Made by a program: the position numbers and the translations under genes
In this document: piece by piece, positions 46,403 through 57,268 of the stretch
Numbering within the stretch: the stretch's first letter is position 1
How the letters are laid out: the number at the start of each line of letters is the position of its first letter
Notes under the pieces: generated by a model
The model's input: the letters and a program-made list of their open reading frames with translations, nothing else
The model's database searches: none
What the model was told of the DNA's origin: nothing
Assembly: GCA_018292915.2 (NCBI GenBank)
Contig: JACVVK020000032.1
Coordinates: forward strand, 2,587,001-2,651,000
Reading direction: 5' to 3'
Source of the DNA: Batillaria attramentaria
Taxonomy: Eukaryota; Mollusca; Gastropoda; Batillariidae
DNA length: 64,000 nt

Positions 46403-48119
46403 CACGACAACAGCTCAGAACGATCTGTGAACATAAATATGGTAGCAGCAGTCCCTTGTAATCATCTAAAACAAGGACTCAATAATCGTGAACGTGGAGG
46501 ACCTAAGGTCACTGTTCCATGCAAACAAACCTGTATTTTAAATGTAGTTCTGTCGCCATTCAATTGCCGACTTTTCAAATTTATTTACAGACAAGGTAGA
46601 TTTTGCGTCCAGCTCCAAGTGTCAGACCTCCTGTTCGTTTACAAACATTGACTCCATGAGAGACTAGTTTCATGCCATTCTCTACTCTGAGGCTGTGGGA
46701 CAACTGTTACGAGCCGTGAGGTTAAATGCTTAAGGTGTGTGGATGTTGTCGTTGTAGCTTGTTGTCATCTTCATAAGCTTAATCCAGGCCCCATCAAGAA
46801 GGTGAGACAGGGGGGCCAGCGTCGTGGAACCGTCTTGCTACGTTCAGTGTACGCAGGCAGCAAGCGGAACCGATCACAATGTGTGTGTCACATTCACACA
46901 AGCTTAATCCGGAACTGTGTGGCAGGGCACGAGACAGATGTACAAAAAGCCCCTGACAGCGCCACGTTGTACCCGGCTACCCGCAATTACTTGCCTGTCA
47001 TCGCATAAAGCACCTCAAGTGTCCCCGGCGCGTACTCGTCATAATGAACTATACTGAACACAGGCAGCACAATGAGTGACGGGTGCGGGTCACAGCGATT
47101 ACACGCCATACAGGGCGCACTACATTATCTCGCGGAGGAGGGCCCCGCCGCGGAGAGATCGGCGTATTGAGGTCCGGTGAGCCATGAAGCTCGTGGATTG
47201 TGGGAGACTGGTTAAAAAGAAGTCGTGAAAGGGCTAACTGCGCTGACACGCGGGGTCCTCCGACACTTAGCTGGGCCCAGGCATGGAGCAAACAGGAACC
47301 CGTCCAAATCGAACTAATACTCCGTAATCACCTTTAATGCCCGAAATTAGGTTGCCACGAGTAAATTAAGAAACCCATTGGCGGCAGCAAAGCCTGAGAA
47401 CAGTCAGTCAGACAAGATTTGTTCCGTCCCATTTCACCGCGCCTGAATACGGTGCTCGGATTGGTCCATCGCAGTCCCGTGGGCATCGGACAAAAAGCAC
47501 CTCCCGCAGGAAAGAGTCTCTGGTACAAGAGGCTTGAAGAGGTTACCTTTTGATAGGGGGGCTCGTGCAGGGTTTCGTCAGGGACTGCGGGTTAATTAGT
47601 CCTGTATTTTAAGTGCATGTCCCGAGGTAATGAAGTTACAATGGCGGCGTACGCAGCGTCCCCCTGCCAAGATGCATCTGCCAAACGTGTCAGAACCAGT
47701 TTATTCCACCCAAATGTCCGTAATTTTGGCAGACCCTCAAATGTCATGAGTATTTTGATTTAAAAAAAAAAAAATGAATACTCGGCATTACGAAGTCTTG
47801 GTTTTCGTCCAAAGACAGCAAAGTCTCAAAAGTTTTGATTTCAAAGTTGTCGCCTGAAAGAAGGTTGATGCTAAGGACAGACTGGGATGTTTCTACCTAA
47901 AACGCAAGGCGCACACTTCTGACGTGGCTGAGTTCAACAAGGTCTACTTAAAAGGACAAACGGACGTTCTGACCATTAATTTTGCGAACAAAAAGACAAA
48001 ACAAAGCGAAACAAAAACAAAAACTAACGCCCCCCCCCCCCCTCCCCAAGCACAAACGTACGAACACGTGTGCTATCGGCCAGCACGCTGGCAAACAAAG
48101 GTCCGAGAACAAACCTAAA
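46403..48119. other. Largely unique sequence, possible regulatory island
   Basis: One of the least repetitive parts of the window. 47290-47690 is evenly composed and contains TAATCACC, GGATTGGTCC and GGTTAATTAGTCC. It could be conserved non-coding DNA. No exon has support. Confidence 0.35.
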
Positions 48120-48180
48120 AGCGAAATAGTCTTTGTCGCTATCGCGGCGTAAATCCCTAACTAACTAACTAACCGAAAGC

Positions 48181-48218
<38 letters not shown>

Positions 48219-48220
48219 GA
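48120..48220 (+). mobile_element. Tail-G element relic with (CTAA)n tail
   Basis: ATCGCGGCGTAAATCCCTAA runs into (CTAA)n at 48156-48218. This matches, in opposite orientation, the 62 bp insertion at 54575-54636 (CGCGGCGTTAAGCCCTAAAT). The 5' limit is unclear. Confidence 0.5.
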
Positions 48221-48882
48221 GAACACGTCTTAGGCCTAAAAGCGTCACGTTGTGATAAATACGATGTGAGAGAGGTCGACATAAACGAGGAAAGCAAAAC
48301 AAAGCAAAACGAACCAACATTAAGAAAACAACACCCGCATTCCCAATGTTTGTGTATTAAAATAGCCGAACTTTAAAACAATTTCGTTACCATTGTTTCT
48401 GACACTCCAACTATCACCACCACCACCACTATCACCATTACCACCACGCTCTGCTTGCCCTCTTGGCTTTACACGGAATACGAAACCTGACACAGTGGGG
48501 TTCATACTCTGCATATGATTGGTTTTAATTGAGACAGTTTATGGTAATTAGAGACTGCAGCCCTGCACGTGAATCATGGCGAAATCGGGCGTGAAGGTAC
48601 CAGCGAGGCAGCTCCCTAAGTCTGGGGCTGACAACCTTGCCACAGGCAACTCATCATCCCAGGAAATTGGTCCGCATCCTTCTCCTGCAGAGGACGCTAG
48701 TGAGGTCACGTGCCTCGGGTGGAAAGGAAAGGGCAACGGAGAGAAAATGAAGGGAGAAGGGAGACGGACCAAAAACTGCAACAACTGAACTTGGAAAGGG
48801 TTACTAGGTTCTGTTTTGTTCAGTTTTCTTCGACAGGAAACCCAACTTTTACAAGCAGGTGAAAATACCGTAGTAACAAGGA

Positions 48883-49059
48883 GGGTGGATGAGTGGGTGT
48901 TGGGAGTTTAACGTCCTTTTCCACCACGTATGGGTGATATCAAAGACGGGGCAACGAGAAAAAGGCCAGCACAAATATTTGGCCCCAGCCGGGATTCGAA
49001 CTCACGACCCGAGCATTGAAAGTCCAACGCTCTACCATTCGGCTGTCCCGGCTCCATCG
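48883..49059 (-). mobile_element. SINE-A, full length, 13 bp TSD
   Basis: The perfect duplication GTAGTAACAAGGA lies at 48870-48882 and 49060-49072. Both pol III boxes are intact, close to consensus over the whole length. Confidence 0.94.
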
Positions 49060-49084
49060 GTAGTAACAAGGAAGTGAAATTAAT

Positions 49085-49172
49085 TATTTATTAAGCATGT
49101 CATAAGCACGTCTTGTTTATGCTCAAACTGTGTGTACTTTCACCAGTGCAACAAAATAAATCAGTTTAAACC
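49085..49172 (+). mobile_element. LINE-C tail, 88 bp, 13 bp TSD
   Basis: TATTTATTAAGCATGTCATA, GCACGTCTTGTTTATGCTC, CACCAGTGCAACAAAATAAA then CAGTTTAAACC. It is flanked by the perfect duplication AAGTGAAATTAAT (49072-49084 and 49173-49185). Inserted directly beside the right TSD of the neighbouring SINE-A. Confidence 0.88.
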
Positions 49173-49594
49173 AAGTGAAATTAATGCTACTAATTAATGT
49201 TATTGATTACAGTTTACAGAAAAGAGGTTTAAACGCTGTGCATTCCCAAGAAAAACAATCTGATAAATGACAACTTGATCCGATTCCACAACACAGGAGA
49301 AATCCTTCTTGAGCGCAAGCTTCCACAAGATGGGTTATGTACAGCAGTCTTCAAAGACAGACTTTCGTTGAAGACGCAACCATTCCCCAATCCTTGGCTC
49401 TCAGCTGGTCCCCCCCCCCCCCAAAGAAATGAGTAATCAATCGGTAACATGTTATTACAAATATTGTTTTTAACACGACTGACTTGGCACGCCGGCGAAT
49501 CTCGCTGGATCTCAAGCACGTGACTAAGACGAGAGATGATTTGAAAAAATATCCCAGCAAGGGATAACATATTCGTCACTCAGCTTTTCAGCGA

Positions 49595-49740
49595 AATCAG
49601 AGAACCGCGAGACTACGACCGTTTGTCGCACCAACCCTCTGGAATTCTCTGCCTGCAAATCTGAGAAATGCGCCCTCACTGTTTGTTCTTAAGACAAATC
49701 TTAAAACAATCCTTTTTTGCAAAGCCTTCCAGTGATTTCC
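49595..49740 (+). mobile_element. LINE C-terminal fragment
   Basis: An open stretch (49598 to the stop at 49733-49735) encodes LRPFVAPTLWNSLPANLRN, then APSLFVLKTNLK and FCKAFQ. This is the same C-terminal signature as at 1505-1744 (WNRLP, SLATFKAKL). Only about 45 codons survive. Confidence 0.7.
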
Positions 49741-49897
49741 TGTTTAACTAGTCAGTTTGACCAGTGTATATCTGTCCATCTTCGTAAAATGTGCGCGAGT
49801 GTGTGTATGTGATCGGTGCGTTGAGTTTTATGTAAAGAAATACGCCCTACAAACACCATTTTACATCATGACAAAATACACCAAGAGACGCGTGGGC

Positions 49898-49943
<46 letters not shown>
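49898..49943. repeat. (CA)n microsatellite
   Basis: About 22 CA units. Confidence 0.9.
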
Positions 49944-49947
<4 letters not shown>

Positions 49948-50504
49948 AACAATTTAGGGGTTGTCGTCCTCAAGCTTTCCCCCACTGAAGGCCGTCTATG
50001 CTAACAGGTTGTCTTTGATATCTGCAAGCTCTCTCCTATTAAGGTCCTAATGGAATTGACTTTATTTTCTTCTTCAAAGACGCAGACTTAATTTTTTTTT
50101 TTTTTTTTTTATACTCCTCCTCCTCTTCTTTCTCAACCCCTCGCTTTCTCTCGCAGCCAGCCGTACCGAGCGCAAAGAAAAAAAAGAGCAGAGAACTCCG
50201 GGAAAAGAGCAGAGAACTCCACAAGCAAAATGCAGCCAATACCAACGTAGCCGCGGGCGCTTCCCCGTAGACCGCAATGAAGATAAAACCGGCAGATGAT
50301 TGGTTACCGCGAACCCCAAAACGAGGTTTAATTACTTTCGGGCGAAATCCGACGTCGTCCAAGATTTCCTGCCTCGCAGACATGCGCGCTTAATAAGAAA
50401 AAGTGGAATCCGTTTTCTATACAGACGCGGCGAGTGAAACACGCAACAGACTGACGAAGTCTTGTGGTGGGGGGGGGGGGGGGCGCAGATAAGGACCCTT
50501 TACA
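49944..50504. other. Spacer with poly(T) and poly(G)
   Basis: A T run at 50091-50110 and a G run at 50468-50483. GAGCAGAGAACTCC is duplicated in tandem (about 50186 and 50207). No gene. Confidence 0.45.
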
Positions 50505-50605
<101 letters not shown>

Positions 50606-50747
50606 TGTACCTGAAAGATCTAAGCCTTTCCAATAGAGTTGTTTACTGGAATATATGAAGTAGTTGTGTGTATACTTTCGTATACTTCAGTGGTAGAGTG
50701 TATTAAGTACAGAGGAAAAGTTTATGAAAATGAGGAAGTGTGCGTGC

Positions 50748-50849
<102 letters not shown>

Positions 50850-51353
50850 ACTGCATTATTCCTCCTCAGGCTAAGAACAAGAACGTGATTGTGTTTCTTG
50901 GCAATTTCGTCACGTTATTGTGAAACCACGGCTCTTGCAGATCGGACCAGTTTGCAACCACCATTTTTTCCCCTCCATCTCTCATGGTTTCAACAAAGAC
51001 ACAAAACTTGACCGTCACGTTGCTCCGAGCATCCGTAATATGAAATGAAAACTCTCCACACACAAATTCGATGAAGGTAAAACTGCAAAAGGCTGTGCAA
51101 ACGAAATCCATGCGGGCAGAGAAGCAAAATGTCAAGAGGAAATTCAGGTCCACAAGCAATCAAAAATCGCTGGAAAATAGATTTTTAACATGTTTTCCGA
51201 ACGGCAGGTGTCGTATCCATTTAAAGAAACCGAAATTAATCACGCAGCGAAAACGGAAAGACGAAACTGAACAAAGATGAACTTTCTGTGCGCTGGTATC
51301 ACCTGCCGGTTTGAAAATTCCTCTACATCTTCCTCGGGGTGTGGGTTGATTGA

Positions 51354-51388
<35 letters not shown>

Positions 51389-51588
51389 AGGGGAGCGGGG
51401 GGGGGGGGGGGGGGTAGCGGGGGGGAGGGGGTGAAGTGAAAGGGACATGAGACACAATGGTGACGAAGTAGAGTAAGAAATCCCATTATATCTGTTACAT
51501 TTTTTTTAAACCTTCGCTGCAACCTATTTGAAGTCAGCGAACGTCTACTTCACATGTAAACCAAGTTGCTATTCCGCTGAAGGCAATC
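50850..51588. other. Spacer with (GA)n and G runs
   Basis: Contains (GA)n 51357-51381 and poly(G) 51397-51414. The rest is unique; no exon supported. Confidence 0.45.
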
Positions 51589-51589
51589 G

Positions 51590-51634
<45 letters not shown>

Positions 51635-51678
51635 TGTGTGTGCGTGCGCGTGTGTGCGTGCGCGCGTGTGTGTGTGTT
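51589..51678. repeat. (GT)n microsatellite with GC interruptions
   Basis: About 22 GT units, then a mixed GT/GC stretch (GTGCGTGCGCGTGTGTGCG) prone to Z-DNA. Confidence 0.9.
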
Positions 51679-51989
51679 TGGATTGAGGAAATGTGGTCAC
51701 ACAAAGGCAATCGTCCAGCGTCTGACATCATTAGCTTCATCGTCATCATCATCAATAACACTTCCATCGCATTGCATGCACAACAGTTGCGACCACGCAT
51801 AAAAATATGAAAGCAAACCCAACTTTGGTAATGGAAGGAAGGTGTACACAACACCGTCTGATCAGTGTGACTCGAAGGTGCGATGAAACCCATTATTTAC
51901 AGTAATATTATCTCCCACTGAACCTTTGAATCGGCAGGATGTCGTTATACAAGTTGCGGCCGCCATCACTGCACGCAGTGTGACGTAGA

Positions 51990-52236
51990 ATAGCCCCCCC
52001 CCTCCGACCCCCCCCCCCCAATAAAAACAACAACAACGACAGAAAAAAACCCAAACAACCAAAAAAAAACAACAACCCCAAAACCCAACAAAACAAAACA
52101 AATAAAAAACAAATAAAAAAACAACCACCAAAAAACAAACCCCAAAATAAAACCCAACAACAAAACCCCCACAAAAACAAGCAAACAAAACAACAATAAC
52201 ACCCCCCCCCCCAAAAAAAAAAAAAAAAAAACCAAC
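51990..52236. repeat. A/C-only low-complexity block
   Basis: About 240 bp with almost no G or T on the plus strand ((CAA)n, (AAAAC)n, C runs). The Gly/Phe/Val-rich minus-strand open frames are its shadow. Confidence 0.85.
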
Positions 52237-53141
52237 AAAAAGGAACCTATCAGAATGGTCACAATCTACTGCGAAACTCACAGTCACAGCTGGTGAGATT
52301 TTGAACAGCCATAGCTGTGATGACACCACAGCCTTGGGAAACCCGAAATCACACCTGTATCACATATGATGATAAGTTATGTGCACAGCCACTGTGGCGC
52401 TTCGCGGTGTCCAGTTAGTACCCAGCTCAAACAGAACGACGTCGACGAGTTGCACGTGCACAACATATGATACTTGTTCCTCGTACAGTAGGCTCACTAG
52501 TAGAATTACGGAACTTACTCTGGTCTCCTCTTCAGCCAGGATGAGTTGTTACTGAAACTGCCCCACCTACACAACGAGCTACAATTGCCCAAGCTTATCA
52601 CACACACACCCACAGACCCGACCATCTGCACGGTCAGGAGAGACAATGCCCCAGGTATTCTGCTCTCTCTAGCAGGCTGGGCAGTTCATGTTCGTCCTGT
52701 TCTGTCAATTGTTGCATTATCAATGATTGCCTGGGCCCGCATGTAAAAGTCGGGGTTAGGGAGTTTAGCCCCGGGTTAGAGTCTAACCTCGAACTAGTTC
52801 TAGGGTTAAATTTTTTTTTTTAATCAGGAAGTGGGTCCATTCCAGCACAGGTGGCTATACTGTTTATATATGTTTGTTACTTTTTTTTCCAATGTCACCA
52901 GAGGATCGAAAAATAAAATTTGGCCAACCCTCTGTAACTTTGAATGCACACTGGATCGTTCGTGATCCCGTCAAAGGCGCACAGTCTATTATTAACACTG
53001 GTTCCATGAAGGCACAGCGTTTGCTGCAAGTGCGCTGCATACTGAGAAGTCGATTGCAGACGTTGTCGGGTTTGTGGTTTGTTTGTGTGTTTGTTTGCCA
53101 CATTGTGGGTTTTTGTTTTGTTTGATGCGTTACGGCAATCG
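52237..53141. other. Unique spacer
   Basis: An open frame at 52546-52746 (66 codons) has no recognisable domain. Nothing else seen. Confidence 0.4.
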
Positions 53142-53152
53142 TCGTTGATAGA

Positions 53153-53371
53153 AGGGAAGCCGGGCTAGCCGAATGGTAAAGCGTTGGACTATCAATGCTT
53201 GGATCGTGAGTTCGAATCCCGGCTGGGGCCAAATACTTGTGCTGGCCCATTTTCTTTTTCTTCTTTTTTTTTCTTCTTTTCTTTTTTTCGTTGCCTCGTC
53301 TTTGATATCACCCATACGTGGTGGAAAAGGACGTGAAACTCCCAAACATCCCCCACCCCCTCCACCCATCC
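53153..53371 (+). mobile_element. SINE-A with expanded pyrimidine block, 11 bp TSD
   Basis: TCGTTGATAGA flanks at 53142-53152 and 53372-53382. Box A and box B are intact. About 45 bases of C/T-only sequence replace the usual short TTTTTC stretch before GTTGCC, making this copy about 40 bp longer than the norm. Confidence 0.9.
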
Positions 53372-53699
53372 TCGTTGATAGACAGTACAGCAACTGGGTG
53401 CAACACTGGCCAAAAGCCCTTCACGATCAGCCCAAAACACGAAGCCAAAAAAACGGGCCGAACTTGACCCACTGACCGGCCCCGCGAGTGCGTCACCAGG
53501 AACCGCAGCATGTCCACAAGGCCAGCAAGAGCAGAACTGTAATTAGCGCATGCTGTGGGAGAGGCTGGCGGCCCCGCGTGACTAATCCTCACCGGTAGAA
53601 CTCACCGGAAAAATGCTGCACGACACCGACATTTCACCTGGATGAGCAGAGAAACAATGTGCGGCGGGAAAGAATTCACCACGAACAGATGGGGGAAGC

Positions 53700-53880
53700 C
53701 GGGAGGAGAGAGGAAGAAAGAGAGGGAGGGAGGTGGGACTTGGGGAGGGGAGTGTGGTGGAGGTGGTAGTGGGGGGTTGTTTACTCGGGTGATGTAGTGC
53801 TGATCGACCACTGCTTGTAATCGGTGATCGTTCTTTTTATTTGAGATCACCAGAAAGAAAGAAAACCCGAACGAATGAAC
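53700..53880. repeat. Left copy of a ~120 bp diverged duplication
   Basis: GGAGGTGGTAGTGG, GTTTACTCGGGTGATG, GTGCTGATCGA and TGCTTGTAATCGGTGAT match GTCGTGGTAGTGG, GTTACTCAGGTAATG, GTGCTGATGTC and TGCTTGTAATCAGTGAC at 54265-54350. Confidence 0.65.
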
Positions 53881-54057
53881 AACTATAACCTTTGCCCCCC
53901 CCCCCCACCGCCCCTCCTCTCGGCTGTTATTAATGTAGTTAATCATTCATTTTTTTCACGCTTGTGATCAACCCGGCTGTTTCGAAAACTAAACTAAAAA
54001 TACAAATAAGTAAATAAATAGAGAAGTAAATAAATAAAGCCGAAGGAGGGGAGAGGG

Positions 54058-54252
54058 GGTGGTGTGTGTGTGTGTGTGTGGGGGGGGGGTGTTTGGGGGT
54101 TTAACGTCCTTTTCCACCACATACGGGTGATATCAAAGACGGGGCAACGATGAAAAAGCCAGCACAAAATATTTGGCCCCAGCCGGGATACGAACTCACG
54201 ACCCGAGCATTGAAAGTCCAACGCTCTACCATTCGGCCACCCCGGCTCCCCC
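54058..54252 (-). mobile_element. SINE-A, full length, 12 bp TSD
   Basis: GAGGGGAGAGGG flanks at 54046-54057 and 54253-54264. The tail region has become (GT)n plus poly(G) (54062-54089). The element sits at the edge of the second copy of the local duplication. Confidence 0.88.
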
Positions 54253-54264
54253 GAGGGGAGAGGG

Positions 54265-54380
54265 AGGTCGTGGTAGTGGTACGTGAAGTATGGCAGGGGA
54301 GGTTACTCAGGTAATGTGCTGATGTCAACATGCTTGTAATCAGTGACCTGGCTCTTTTTGAACAACCAGAACAAATACAT
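54265..54380. repeat. Right copy of a ~120 bp diverged duplication
   Basis: Partner of 53700-53880, lying immediately next to the SINE-A insertion. Confidence 0.6.
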
Positions 54381-54563
54381 AAACAGATAAATAAACAAGT
54401 ACATATTAAGGAGTCGCTGGGCGTGGCGGCAAGTAACCCAGCCTGCGTTATGGTTCATGGTTCACCAAAGGGGGGACAAGAGTGCCTAACAGGCCCCGGA
54501 GTGTGTCTCGGTGCCTACAAGCTAGTAAGCTCCCTTCAGCTTACTACTTTAGTAATTTCGCCT

Positions 54564-54647
54564 GTCCATAAACGGTTAGTTAGTTAGTTATTTAGGGCTT
54601 AACGCCGCGCAAGCAACAGAGGCTAATTCGCGGCAAGTCCATAAACG
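54564..54647 (-). mobile_element. 62 bp tail-G micro-retroelement with 11 bp TSD
   Basis: GTCCATAAACG at 54564-54574 and 54637-54647 encloses only 62 bp. Minus strand: TTGCCGCGAATTAGCC, GCTTGCGCGGCGTTAAGCCC, TAAAT, then (AACT)n. CCGCG and CGCGG can pair, giving a tiny stem-loop followed by CGTTAA and a tetranucleotide tail. The CGTTAA...CC...tail layout echoes the SINE-A 3' end. Confidence 0.75.
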
Positions 54648-56142
54648 CAAAAACGGGGAGATGCACAGACAGAAATGAAGACAATAGTTAACCATTCACC
54701 GAGTAACAGATTTGAGGGACTGTATTTTAGACGACTCGACTGAAACGTTGAAAACATCTGCGGAAAGCAGACGTAAAAGAATGAAAAGCTGCAAAGCGCG
54801 TTTACTGATCATAAAATGTGAGCAAAATCTACTAAACAAATGACAGAAACGCGCGTTTAAACCAGACTTGACCTCAACAACACGGAAGCTTAGTTATACA
54901 AACATACACCATTCGTAATCAGCCTTTGATTAACAAGAACGTTTCGACCCGATAAACACAGACTGTTCGGGACATTTCGAAAGCTGAACAACACACAAAA
55001 ACTAGCTCGCGTGTTGATTCACCAGTGTTTTCACCACGTGTCCACGTCGACTCAGGCATGTCTACAACGCGCTGTTTTAACACGTGTAGCCTACTTGAAC
55101 GGTTTACGATTGGGCCGGGTAATTGAATGGCCACATTTCGTGTCTTTTTTATGAACCGACAATAAACTCTGATTTAATGGTGAACTGGCGTGTCAGCTGC
55201 GGTTGGCATTTCATATGTCCGTGTAAAATTGCAGTCACACCTGTCTTAGTCGTTATGACAGTCATAACTTAATTCCGGTTCAGCCTGACTTGGAACGCAC
55301 GCGCAATTCATGTATACACCGAGCGGGGCTTGCCTGAAGTGAGAGGGATATGGAAGTGGAAAAACCAGCAAAGGAGAAACAAAACAATTGCAACGTCTTT
55401 AGTGTCGGCTTTAGTGTATGCGCACGCGGACATGCGGACACCGGAAAGACTTTCAATTTAATTTCATGAGTGACCTTGACCCCCGCTTTGCTAGACGACA
55501 ATGAAATACAAACAGACTGTCTCCACTGCACACGCCGACCTCAAACTTATTGTTCTAGTTTCTCAGGACACTTTTTGCAGACTAACTTGGGGAAGGTTTT
55601 CGTGAATCTTCAGTGTTCTTCCGAAAGTCACTGACTTCATCCACAGTCCGGTTAGGCACGCAAGCCCGAAACTTATTTTAAGACCGCCCAAACACAAGAA
55701 CTCTCTCTCTCTCTGAGTGTGGATGACGACACAGTTAACGTCTGGGCGCGATTACATCCGGGTCCTCGTCAAGAGCCTCGTGTTCGATTTCCCAATTAAA
55801 GCGCGTGCTGGCGGCGGGGGAAGGTTGGCCTGGGTCTGCGTGTGTGTCTTCACGACACGTCACTGTCCTCGGTGTCACCCCTAACGACCCACACTACACT
55901 GTCATCAAGCTGATGGGGAAAAGGTTCATCGGCATCTTTTTTCTTCTGGTGGGTGGGTGGGGGGTAGGGGAGCGTGGGACGGAGAGAGAGAGATAGAGAG
56001 GGCGGGGAGGGGGGGGGGGGGGGTAGTGAAATGTTGGTCGTGAACTGACAACTCTAATTTTGGGGAAATGTTACATTGCATTTTTCTTTTAAAAATAGGA
56101 TCAGATTCAAGGTAACAAAACAAACATTATCAGTTCTCACAC
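54648..56142. other. Unique spacer
   Basis: Short (CT)n at 55700-55715 and a purine/G-rich block at 55950-56027. No gene or mobile element supported. Confidence 0.4.
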
Positions 56143-56400
56143 TAAAAGCCAAATTTCAACGTGGCAAACAGACATACATTGCACAAAAGGCCAAATTTCG
56201 ACGTGGCAAACAGACATTGCACAAAAGGCCAAATTTCAACGTGGCAAACAGACAGACATTGCACAAAAGGCCAAATTTCAACCCGGCAATTAAACATCAC
56301 CAGTTCTCACACGAAAGGCCAACATTTTGAACACAAAAAGAAACGAACAAATTTATGCAATCAGTCTTCAACGAAAGGCCAAATTTTCTTCGACAAAATA
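56143..56400. repeat. 36-40 bp minisatellite
   Basis: GGCCAAATTTCAACGTGGCA and AACAGACATTGCACAAAA recur about four times from 56148, with spacings of 36-40 bp. Diverged outer copies share CAGTTCTCACAC and AAAGGCCAA. The frame stays open across copies only because of the repeat. Confidence 0.8.
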
Positions 56401-56554
56401 ATGTAACAATGAACAACAACGATGTATGAGAGGAACAGGAGTTGAGTTTTAAGCCCACTTAAAGCCCATTAACTTCCGCCGCATTTTCGCACTAGCGTGG
56501 CGTAAGAGATCTGCAATCTCAGCAAAAAGCCGCAAACATTGCGTTTTTTTAAAA

Positions 56555-56860
56555 CTGCGACTCCTTTCGACTGTGCGTAAGCCAGGCAACTCTGTCACAG
56601 TTGCAGAGTTTTCAGCGCTTCGGGGACCCTTATAAAACCAGAGCACGAGTTTGCCGTGACATTATTTGGTTTTTGGTCAGTGAGCGAGACACATAGCTAC
56701 AGTTTTGAGTGCTGCACGATCTTTCTCGCTCAGTGTCAAAACGCAAACTGAGCTGTGATCAGGCTGCCCTTGGCTTTTATTGGGGTTTCAAGGACGCTGA
56801 AAACTCTGTAACAGTGACAACGTTGACTGTGCTTGCTTGCACGGTCGACTCTGTAAAAAA
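56555..56860. repeat. Long diverged inverted repeat
   Basis: The left arm (about 56555-56640, reverse complement) and right arm (about 56768-56855) share GCTGAAAACTCTGNAAC, GTGACANNGTTG and CACNGTCGA, around a spacer of about 130 bp. A TATAAAA lies at 56630. It could be the ends of a foldback or MITE-like DNA transposon; no TSD was identified. Confidence 0.5.
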
Positions 56861-57146
56861 TTTTCACACTTGGGAAAGCTTTTCGTTGGGAGCTTAGATC
56901 TTTAAGCATACACATTGCAGGTGGTCATTCTGAATACAACAGTGTGGAAGCACGATTATCTCTTAAACTGAAACCCATGCAAATATTGCAATTTTACTTG
57001 AAATCGTCAGACCTATACCAGCCACTTTGAGCCACTCTTATGCAATGTGCAGCGGTCTCGGACCTAGCGGTGACGGCCCACGCCTTGCGTTATAGTGGTT
57101 TGAAGTGGCTCCTACTGGTGTGCAGTGGCTTGGCTTGTTCTTTTTT

Positions 57147-57268
57147 TAAACAGATTTTGTTGCACTGGAGAAAGTACAGGAAAAAAAAAAAAAAGTTTGA
57201 GCATAAACAAGACGTACTTATGACATGCTGAATAAAAATTCAATTAAAGCAACCTTTGTAACGGCGTT
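57147..57268 (-). mobile_element. LINE-C tail, longest solo copy
   Basis: Minus strand: GTTACAAAGGTTGCTTTAAT, GCATGTCATAAGTACGTC, TTGTTTATGCTCAAAC, a poly(T) insertion, TTTCTCCAGTGCAACAAAAT and CTGTTTAAA. Nearly the same extent as the copy at 5708-5838. Confidence 0.75.

Noticed and set aside
51862..52329. Gly/Phe/Val-rich open frames suggesting a membrane protein
   Set aside because: They translate an A/C-only low-complexity block from the opposite strand.
56076..56406. Repeat protein-like open frames with KRPNFN motifs
   Set aside because: The peptide repeat mirrors a 36-40 bp minisatellite; the frame shifts between copies and there is no start context or neighbouring exon.
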